Origin: Candidatus Latescibacterota bacterium
Lineage (GTDB): Bacteria; Latescibacterota; UBA2968
Length of the DNA stretch: 5,797 nt
Reading direction: 5' to 3'
Assembly (NCBI GenBank): GCA_018650745.1
Contig: JABIFK010000820.1
Span: 1 to 5,797 of the forward strand
Shown here in pieces: positions 1 through 4,581 of the stretch (the first letter of the stretch is position 1; each line of letters starts with the position of its first letter). Under the pieces are notes generated by a model. That model had not been told where the DNA came from. It was given only the letters and a program-made list of their open reading frames with translations, and searched no databases. The position numbers and the translations under genes are program-made.

Positions 1-80
1 AGTTCCCACCCTTCCGCGTATGCCATACGCCCCTTCCACCACACACCCAACACCGCCACACCAACTGCACAACGGCCCAC
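1..80 (-). repeat. Dispersed intergenic repeat, copy 1 (runs off window)
   Basis: This stretch shares its layout with 4428-4504. Both begin with AGTTCCCAC on the plus strand, then carry a short hairpin, then a block of 24 identical bases (57-80 here, 4481-4504 in the other copy). The hairpin here is GCGTAT, loop GCC, ATACGC at 16-30. The other copy has a hairpin at the equivalent place with different arm sequences and a similar 3-base loop. The left boundary lies outside the window, and similarity to the right of position 80 is weak. Both copies lie in gaps next to minus-strand genes and in the same orientation. I see no transposase. It is probably a non-autonomous intergenic repeat family; the family name is unknown to me. 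Confidence 0.75.
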
Positions 81-115
81 ACCACCGAGAGATCGCATTT
101 GGTTTTGGTTTGAAG

Positions 116-137
116 TCCCTTTCCTTTAGGAAAGGGA
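116..137. repeat. Short hairpin, 9-bp perfect stem
   Basis: TCCCTTTCC pairs with GGAAAGGGA around the loop TTTA. It lies beyond the terminator of the secreted-protein gene and just before the dispersed repeat. There is no T-run directly after it on either strand, so I do not call it a terminator. It may be a back-up 3' structure or another intergenic palindrome. Confidence 0.6.
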
Positions 138-162
138 TTTAGGGATAGGTGCCTTTAAAATT

Positions 163-199
163 AAAAGAGCCACCCGTATAAGTTACGGGTGGCTCTTTT
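163..199 (-). terminator. Rho-independent terminator of the secreted-protein gene
   Basis: A perfect 16-bp stem (AAAAGAGCCACCCGTA pairing with TACGGGTGGCTCTTTT) surrounds a 5-base loop. It lies 21 bases beyond the stop codon of the gene at 221-2434. On the minus strand the stem ends in TTTT followed by AATTTTAAA, a usable U-tract. On the plus strand it ends in TTTTGTTTTA, so it could also stop transcription entering from the left. It is the clearest terminator in the window. Confidence 0.92.
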
Positions 200-220
200 G
201 TTTTATGTAATTGAAATCGG

Positions 221-2434
221 TTATTTGATCAACAACATACGGCCTGTGGTAACTTGGTTGTTGGCGCGAATTTGGTAGATGTATTGGCCGCTGGCCAAGT
301 GGCGGGCATCAAAGTGAATGGCATGGAGGCCTGCATTTTGGGTTTGGTTGACCAAATGGGCAATTTGTTGGCCAATCATGTTATAGACGACGAGCTCAAC
401 ATGTGTTGCATTGGGCAATTGGTAGCGAATGACAGTTTCGGGGTTGAAGGGGTTGGGGAAGTTGTCAATTGCTGTGAGGCCTTGGCCTTCTACTTGAACG
501 GTGAAGTTTGTATCGCTGTAGTCTTTGATGCTGGTGTCATCTACGCTACGTACCCGCACGGTGTATTCGTTTCCGGCAGAGACGTAGTTGGGGATGTTCC
601 ACGTATATTCACCATCATTTTCTGTGGTGACAGCAATGTTTTTGTAGTAGGAGCCATTCTTGTGAAGGGACACCTTGACCAAGCCAGGTATAGCGTTGGA
701 TTCCCAGGTGATGATGACTTCTTGATTTTGGGTCCATGTTCCACCGCCATTGGGACTTAAAACTGCGATGCTGGGTGTGTTGTTGCCTTCGTCAATAGCA
801 AAGGTGTTGTTGCTGTAATCTTTGATGCTGGTGTTGTCTACACTGCGTATCCGAACGGTGTAGTCGCTATCGGGGTCGATGTTCATTGAGACGATCCACG
901 TATATTCGCCATCGTTTTGGGTGCTGTTATCAATGGTTTTGTGATAACTGCCGTTTTTGTGAAGCGATACCTTGACTTGGCCTGGGATGTTGACCGATTC
1001 CCAGGTGATGATGACTTCTGAACCGAGATCCCAAGTTTCGCCACCGTTGGGGCCGAGCACCGTGATGTCGGGTGTGTTGTTGCCTTCTATGATGGAAAAT
1101 GTGAAATCACTGTAATCACGATCATCAGTGTCTGTTGTGTTTTTGATGCGTACTGTGTAGTCTGCACCTTCTGTGAGATTGCCATCGACGACCCAAGTAT
1201 AATCGCCATCATTGGCTGTGGCGTGGGTGATGATTTTTTCGTGCGATCCATCCTTATAGAGGGCGATGTTTACGTCTTCAGGTGAATTTTGTGTGTTCCA
1301 CGCGATGCTGACTTGTGTGCCAATTTCCCAAGTTTCGCCGCCATTGGGAGAGGTGATCCAATATCCTGGAGGAGCAGGCACGATGTTGAAGTTGATATTG
1401 TTGAGGGCTTGAACCCATTCGTCATATGCATTGGTTTCGCGTGCAATGTCAATTTGTTCAACGTGCACAAACTGGCCCGTATAACTATAAGCGCGCACGT
1501 CACAGATGGCATCGGGGTGAACGTCGTTGAGCAAGCGGCCTTGTAAGTTGCCAATACCGTTCAGTTCGCTCACAACAAGATCACCAGGTACGGCGACATC
1601 CCAAGTGGGTTGCGAAAAGGTGAGGTCTGATTTGATTTGATCAACGACGCTGTTGGCCAAGGGCAGCCGTTTGGTGCCGTGTGTCATGTAAACGTCTAAG
1701 CCGTTGCTCGATTCTTCGCCCATACCATGAAATTGGAAGGCGGTGTGGGTTTGCAATGGGTTGTCATAATATTGGTCAATGGTTTCGACAACTGCGTGGA
1801 AGGTGTGTGCTTTGTTGTGTGCAGCATCGGCAATTTTATATTTGGGGTCGTTGAAACAAGGTGCCAAAACATCGTTGGCATTTCTGTGTGCGCCAGACAT
1901 CACAAAGGTGCGTGCGTTGGTGCCTTTGAAAATGGCAATGCCTTGTTCGGGCGTGCCCGAGTCGTTCAGAGGATGAGGGATATCGATTGAAATATTTTGA
2001 GTGTTGATGCCATTATTGATAATGACTGTGGCCCAACCTTTATCTGCGACGCCGTTGTTATCACCATCAACGGTTTCGGCGAGTACGACATATGTTTTTC
2101 CGTTGTCGACAAACTCGGCGAGTGTATAGTGGTTTTGTAAAGAGGCGGGCAAGTTGATGGTTTGAGGATCTTGACCATTTAAAATGTCTGTGACGACTTG
2201 GTTTAAATCGTTTTGAACTTGTTGGCTAGGAACGGTGTATTGTTCGCTGTCTTCGTCGGGCATGTTGTTTTTGATAGCGACGACGATTTCATTGAGTGTG
2301 GTATAATTGTTTAGATCAAGTGACGCAGCTTGTGTTCCTTGTGCGAGGATGAGCGCCAACAGCAGGCCAAAGATGAAGCGGCCACTGCGGCGCACAATAT
2401 TTGTTTCGGTGTCTTGTTGTGTTGCGTGTGTCAT
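221..2434 (-). CDS. Secreted multidomain protein with Ig-like repeats and T9SS C-terminal sorting domain
   Basis: The product has 737 residues. Residues 1-37 look like a signal peptide: RRSGRF, then a hydrophobic FIFGLLLALILA stretch, with likely cleavage after GTQA. Residues about 65-345 form a domain I cannot name, with motifs IPHPLND (H154), GAHRN (H183), FQFHGMGE (H236) and FVHVEQ (H324, E326) that look like a metal-dependent hydrolase site; this is inference. C193 and C311 are its only cysteines and could form a disulfide. Residues about 358-646 are three Ig-like modules (PNGGETW ... NDGEYTW ... YTVRIRS ... DYS) of the Kre9/KNH type, usually adhesive or spacer domains. Residues 658-737 match the type A T9SS sorting domain (FPNPFNPE ... 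VYNMIGQQ ... SGQYIYQI ... LLIK), so the mature protein should reach the cell surface or medium via the Sec and T9SS pathways. The ATG start is supported by GGGAG seven bases upstream and by the signal peptide. The gene is monocistronic by context, with its own terminator and a long upstream control region. Confidence 0.93.
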   Translation of the reverse strand: MTHATQQDTETNIVRRSGRFIFGLLLALILAQGTQAASLDLNNYTTLNEIVVAIKNNMPDEDSEQYTVPSQQVQNDLNQVVTDILNGQDPQTINLPASLQNHYTLAEFVDNGKTYVVLAETVDGDNNGVADKGWATVIINNGINTQNISIDIPHPLNDSGTPEQGIAIFKGTNARTFVMSGAHRNANDVLAPCFNDPKYKIADAAHNKAHTFHAVVETIDQYYDNPLQTHTAFQFHGMGEESSNGLDVYMTHGTKRLPLANSVVDQIKSDLTFSQPTWDVAVPGDLVVSELNGIGNLQGRLLNDVHPDAICDVRAYSYTGQFVHVEQIDIARETNAYDEWVQALNNINFNIVPAPPGYWITSPNGGETWEIGTQVSIAWNTQNSPEDVNIALYKDGSHEKIITHATANDGDYTWVVDGNLTEGADYTVRIKNTTDTDDRDYSDFTFSIIEGNNTPDITVLGPNGGETWDLGSEVIITWESVNIPGQVKVSLHKNGSYHKTIDNSTQNDGEYTWIVSMNIDPDSDYTVRIRSVDNTSIKDYSNNTFAIDEGNNTPSIAVLSPNGGGTWTQNQEVIITWESNAIPGLVKVSLHKNGSYYKNIAVTTENDGEYTWNIPNYVSAGNEYTVRVRSVDDTSIKDYSDTNFTVQVEGQGLTAIDNFPNPFNPETVIRYQLPNATHVELVVYNMIGQQIAHLVNQTQNAGLHAIHFDARHLASGQYIYQIRANNQVTTGRMLLIK
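497..1363 (-). repeat. Three tandem 297-bp coding repeats (Ig-like modules)
   Basis: Within the secreted-protein gene, three modules repeat with a period of 99 codons: about 1091-1363, 794-1069 and 497-766. Modules 2 and 3 are the closest pair. They share the linker EGNNTP, the strings VIITWES, KVSLHKNGSY and NDGEYTW, and a 24-bp identical DNA block at 699-722 and 996-1019, exactly 297 bp apart. Module 1 is more diverged. Module 3 has GGGTW where the other two have GGETW. The pattern suggests that modules 2 and 3 arose by a later duplication, and the array could change copy number by recombination. Confidence 0.85.
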
Positions 2435-2440
2435 GGTGAT

Positions 2441-2446
2441 TCTCCC
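2441..2446 (-). promoter_or_regulatory. Ribosome binding site of the secreted-protein gene
   Basis: The minus strand reads GGGAGA here. GGGAG lies seven bases before the ATG at 2434. This is good Shine-Dalgarno spacing and fixes the start, which is also the one that gives a signal peptide. Confidence 0.8.
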
Positions 2447-2462
2447 GATTAATTGTTTGTTT

Positions 2463-2511
2463 CAACAATCACAGAGGGTGTCCATCTTTTGAACACCCTT
2501 TGTGATTGTTG
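2463..2511 (-). promoter_or_regulatory. Leader hairpin, 19-bp stem, upstream of the secreted-protein gene
   Basis: Arms at 2463-2481 and 2493-2511 pair over 19 positions with one non-Watson-Crick position, around an 11-base loop. The structure ends 28 bases before the start codon and 16 bases before the Shine-Dalgarno site. If transcription starts near 2530, it occupies the middle of a leader of about 96 bases. There is no T-run on either side, so termination is unlikely. A role in mRNA stability or translation control is possible. I do not recognise a known riboswitch. Confidence 0.7.
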
Positions 2512-2536
2512 ACCCGTTCCCGACGTGTTGAAACCA

Positions 2537-2579
2537 AATATAAATGCGGTTGAAGTATTAGGGCGTGACGGGTGTCACG
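2537..2579 (-). promoter_or_regulatory. Predicted CRP/FNR-type class II promoter of the secreted-protein gene
   Basis: The palindrome CGTGACGGGTGTCACG (2564-2579) has the GTGA-N6-TCAC form of CRP/FNR-family operators. On the minus strand, TATATT (2542 to 2537) matches the -10 consensus at five of six bases. Placing this box at -12 to -7 gives a start near 2530 and centres the palindrome at -41.5, the standard class II activator position that overlaps -35. No good -35 hexamer is visible, as expected for an activator-dependent promoter. The regulator is not in the window, so its identity is inferred from the site shape only. Confidence 0.55.
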
Positions 2580-2582
2580 TGG

Positions 2583-2597
2583 TGAAATATTATTTCA
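2583..2597. promoter_or_regulatory. AT-rich perfect palindrome beside the proximal operator
   Basis: TGAAATATTATTTCA is a perfect 15-base palindrome around a central T, three bases from the operator at 2564-2579. Relative to the predicted start near 2530 it is centred at about -60, where an UP element or a second regulator could bind. Its short AT-rich sequence makes chance a real possibility. Confidence 0.35.
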
Positions 2598-2631
2598 TTT
2601 AATAAATTGATCGCATTTGTTTTGTGTCGAG

Positions 2632-2674
2632 AATATCGAATGCAAAAGGAGGTGGATATGTGATGGGTGTCACG
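2632..2674 (-). promoter_or_regulatory. Second operator-like palindrome with a -10-like box
   Basis: TGTGATGGGTGTCACG (2659-2674) has the GTGA-N6-TCAC form and, read on the minus strand, differs from the proximal site at only two of 16 bases. GATATT on the minus strand (2637 to 2632) is centred 32 bp downstream, the same offset as in the proximal unit, and GCATT precedes the -10-like box in both. It could be a second, weaker promoter starting near 2625, or only a remote binding site. GATATT matches the -10 consensus at four of six bases. Confidence 0.45.
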
Positions 2675-2731
2675 CAGGAAGGTGTTTTTGAGGGCTTTTA
2701 AGAGGATTTGGTGTGAAAGTTGAGGACTGCG

Positions 2732-2747
2732 TGTGATGTGGATCACG
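2732..2747. promoter_or_regulatory. Third operator-like palindrome
   Basis: TGTGATGTGGATCACG repeats the GTGA-N6-TCAC form, 73 bp (centre to centre) from the second site. There is no -10-like box at the 32-bp offset used by the other two, so it is more likely an accessory binding site. Its distance from the second site is close to seven helical turns. Confidence 0.5.
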
Positions 2748-2843
2748 CGGAGATTTAACACGTGGGATAAAAAGAAATATATCTAAGCCGTCGTCTGTCT
2801 AAGCGATGAATCAGAATAACATTTGAAATCCATCCATTGCACA

Positions 2844-2892
2844 ACAAATCCCCCTCAGTTCCTTTTGAAAGAAGGGACTGAGGGGGATTTGT
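2844..2892 (-). terminator. Long 21-bp stem-loop downstream of the acyltransferase-like gene
   Basis: Arms at 2844-2864 and 2872-2892 pair over 21 positions with one G-U position, around a 7-base loop. It begins 73 bases beyond the stop of the gene at 2966-4258. The stem is strong, but on the minus strand it ends in GGGGGATTTGTTG, with only a weak T-run. It is either an imperfect terminator that also protects the 3' end, or a dispersed intergenic palindrome of the AAATCCCCCTCAGT type. The remaining parts of this gap, 2761-2843 and 2893-2965, show nothing I can support. Confidence 0.55.
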
Positions 2893-2965
2893 CAGCAGTA
2901 AAACGCTTTTTCATTAGGCTGATACATCCAATTGTTTTTGCCTGGTTACTTATATATCTATTGGG

Positions 2966-4258
2966 TCACGGAGCAGATTGGTTGCAGTAAGTTTGTGTGC
3001 CCCATTGGCTCAGGTGTTCGGGCCAGAGCAAACAGCCACCGCTGATCAATACGCCGTCCTTTTCAAGATGATCGAGCACCGCACGTCTCATGCTGCTGTC
3101 GCGTGGAGCTGTTGAGAGGTCGTGTGTGTAGGGGCCAAAGATGCGTTCGAGGCCACTGCGACCACCCCGTGCGTTGAGCGGGAAGAGATAACATTCAGAC
3201 TGAAAGCGTACGATGTTGGATTTTTCGGAGAGGAGCTTTTGGTAGGTGGGGTCAAGCAGCCAGGATGTACAACAGATGGCTTTGAAGGGACGGTCGGGAA
3301 GGTGTTTGGAAAAGAAGGCTGCGGCTTGACTGAGAGATTCACCACACGCATCAAAACCCATCGGGCCGTCTTCGGGAATGTGAATTTCGAGAATGGTGTC
3401 GCCTTGCTGGACGACGGACTCCCAATCTGATAATTGTAGCGTGATGGGATCTTGAATAGCGTGTCCATTGGGATGGATGAGGTTGCCCGTGACTTCTGTA
3501 TTGGATTCGGTGAAGTGAGAGGTCCAAGCTTTGCTATCGGTGATGCCACCTGCGCCATTGAAGTTTCCGCCGGGGCGAAATTCGAGGCCGGATTCGGCAA
3601 TGAGGCGCATGTCACCCGTTTGGCGATGGCGATAGGCACGCATTTGTTGACGGTAAGGGCCGGTTTTGAATTGCAAACGGCCTACACGATAAAGATCGCC
3701 GTGGAGGTGACTGAGTATCCAAGGGAAAATGCGTGTGCAGAGGCCCCAGGCGTTGGGTTTGTCGGGATGTGTGAATTTGCCATCGATGGGTATGCCGATG
3801 TCATAATACTGTTGAGCCCAGACGTAGGTGTCGCGGTAGGTGAGCTTGGCAATGTCATCGGGTACGTTGCGTGATTTGTGAATGGCTCTGATTGTTGGAA
3901 TGCCTGATAGAGCGATGAGCAAATAGAATGCGCCACCATATTCGTTGAGTAGGGGGGCGAGGAGGGGCCAGTCTCGGGTGGAACTTCGGTTTGCTGATTT
4001 GTTGATGAAGAGGATGTTGTGTGCGTGCCAAGCGAGTTGTGCAAGGTCGGGGTCTGGTGCAATTTTTTGTGCGGCTTGGATTGTGAAATCGATGGCGCCT
4101 TGTGGGAACGTTGCCCATTCTCCGTATTCTTGGATTGCTTTGGTTTGGAGGAACGGGAGTGTTGTGGGCATGGATTGGATGGATTTCGCCCAGTCCGTTT
4201 CAAGTGTGGTGTCTTTAATAAGCGGGCGTATTTTTTTAGGGATTGGGTGTGAGGACAT
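2966..4258 (-). CDS. Acyltransferase-domain protein (NAT_N / GNAT_C-like family)
   Basis: The product has 430 residues, no signal peptide and no clear membrane span, so it is probably cytoplasmic. It resembles the uncharacterised acyltransferase-domain proteins that pair a helical N-terminal domain with a GNAT-like C-terminal domain (Pfam NAT_N and GNAT_C). Marks I recognise are LYRVGRLQF (189-197), which opens the C-terminal domain, LEIHIPEDGPM (290-300), FFSKHLPDRPFKAICCTSWL (315-334), SNIVRFQ (347-353) and the tail SSMRRAVLDHLEKDGVLISG (388-407). Length fits the family. Substrate and reaction are unknown, and I do not see a canonical acetyl-CoA pyrophosphate-binding motif, so activity is inferred from family only. 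The ATG at 4258 has no clear Shine-Dalgarno sequence (the minus strand reads ACCAAAGAAACAACA before it). The gene is flanked by intergenic repeats, and nothing links it functionally to its neighbours. Confidence 0.8.
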   Translation of the reverse strand: MSSHPIPKKIRPLIKDTTLETDWAKSIQSMPTTLPFLQTKAIQEYGEWATFPQGAIDFTIQAAQKIAPDPDLAQLAWHAHNILFINKSANRSSTRDWPLLAPLLNEYGGAFYLLIALSGIPTIRAIHKSRNVPDDIAKLTYRDTYVWAQQYYDIGIPIDGKFTHPDKPNAWGLCTRIFPWILSHLHGDLYRVGRLQFKTGPYRQQMRAYRHRQTGDMRLIAESGLEFRPGGNFNGAGGITDSKAWTSHFTESNTEVTGNLIHPNGHAIQDPITLQLSDWESVVQQGDTILEIHIPEDGPMGFDACGESLSQAAAFFSKHLPDRPFKAICCTSWLLDPTYQKLLSEKSNIVRFQSECYLFPLNARGGRSGLERIFGPYTHDLSTAPRDSSMRRAVLDHLEKDGVLISGGCLLWPEHLSQWGTQTYCNQSAP

Positions 4259-4270
4259 TGTTGTTTCTTT

Positions 4271-4300
4271 GGTATAAGAGGTGAATGGTTATTTTGTTAA
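4271..4300 (-). promoter_or_regulatory. Weak candidate promoter for the acyltransferase-like gene
   Basis: On the minus strand TTAACA (4300 to 4295) and TATACC (4276 to 4271) are separated by 18 bases. Each matches the sigma-70 consensus only partly. The predicted start would lie about six bases before the ATG, giving an almost leaderless message, which fits the missing Shine-Dalgarno site. The evidence is weak. Confidence 0.2.
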
Positions 4301-4315
4301 TTTTGCCTGCGGCGC

Positions 4316-4347
4316 CCTACTTTCTTGTAACACCACAAGAAAGTAGG
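4316..4347. repeat. 13-bp perfect inverted repeat between two genes
   Basis: CCTACTTTCTTGT (4316-4328) pairs perfectly with ACAAGAAAGTAGG (4335-4347) around the loop AACACC. It is followed by AAAGAAAGG and by a smaller inverted repeat, CTAC-TGC-GTAG (4360-4370). The wording resembles CTACTTTCTTTG-type intergenic palindromes common in many bacterial genomes. It lies 58-89 bases upstream of the gene at 2966-4258 and has no T-run on either side, so terminator function is doubtful. It may be one end of a composite repeat that includes 4428-4504. Confidence 0.75.
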
Positions 4348-4427
4348 CAAAGAAAGGTGCTACTGCGTAGAGCTTTTAATAGGCTTCAGCGTTTTTAAGA
4401 ACGGAGGCCACCCTCACCAGCCCGCGC

Positions 4428-4504
4428 AGTTCCCACACCCATCCTCGCGTTCCACGCGCCACCCATCCGACCCATCACATCACACCAACTGCACAACGGC
4501 CCAC
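4428..4504 (-). repeat. Dispersed intergenic repeat, copy 2
   Basis: This is the full counterpart of the repeat at 1-80: AGTTCCCAC at 4428-4436, a hairpin CGCGT, loop TCC, ACGCG at 4446-4458, then the 24-base block identical to 57-80 at 4481-4504. Overall length is 77 against 80 bases. It sits between the stop codon at 4582 and the next gene's start at 4258. The stretch 4348-4427 joins it to the inverted repeat at 4316-4347, and the whole may be one element. Confidence 0.75.
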
Positions 4505-4555
4505 CCATCTGCGAATCGTATTGGGTGTGAAACGTCTTTGATGGGAGAGGGTAAG

Positions 4556-4577
4556 CTTCGTGTTCTTCGTGATCTTC
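4556..4577. repeat. Short 9-bp tandem repeat
   Basis: CTTCGTGTT is followed by CTTCGTGAT and then CTTC, about 2.4 units of 9 bp, just beyond the stop codon of the gene at 4582. Similar CTTCGTG-type short tandem repeats are seen in intergenic DNA of many genomes. No function is apparent. Confidence 0.45.
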
Positions 4578-4581
4578 TGAG

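Noticed and set aside
1..80. CRISPR or IS end
   Set aside because: Only two copies, more than 4 kb apart, with no regular spacers, no terminal inverted repeats with target duplications and no transposase nearby.
254..760. Plus-strand open frame of 168 codons
   Set aside because: It lies antisense to the secreted-protein gene and follows its repeated modules and sorting domain; no ribosome site or family resemblance.
2463..2511. Leader hairpin as a terminator of an upstream transcript
   Set aside because: No T-run follows the stem on either strand, and it sits directly before the ribosome site of the secreted-protein gene.
2558..2761. Minus-strand open frame of 67 codons in the long intergenic region
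   Set aside because: It spans the three operator-like palindromes, has no ribosome site and its product looks like random sequence.
3088..3639. Minus-strand open frame of 183 codons
   Set aside because: It is in another frame inside the acyltransferase-like gene, with a Ser/Pro-rich composition typical of frame shadows.
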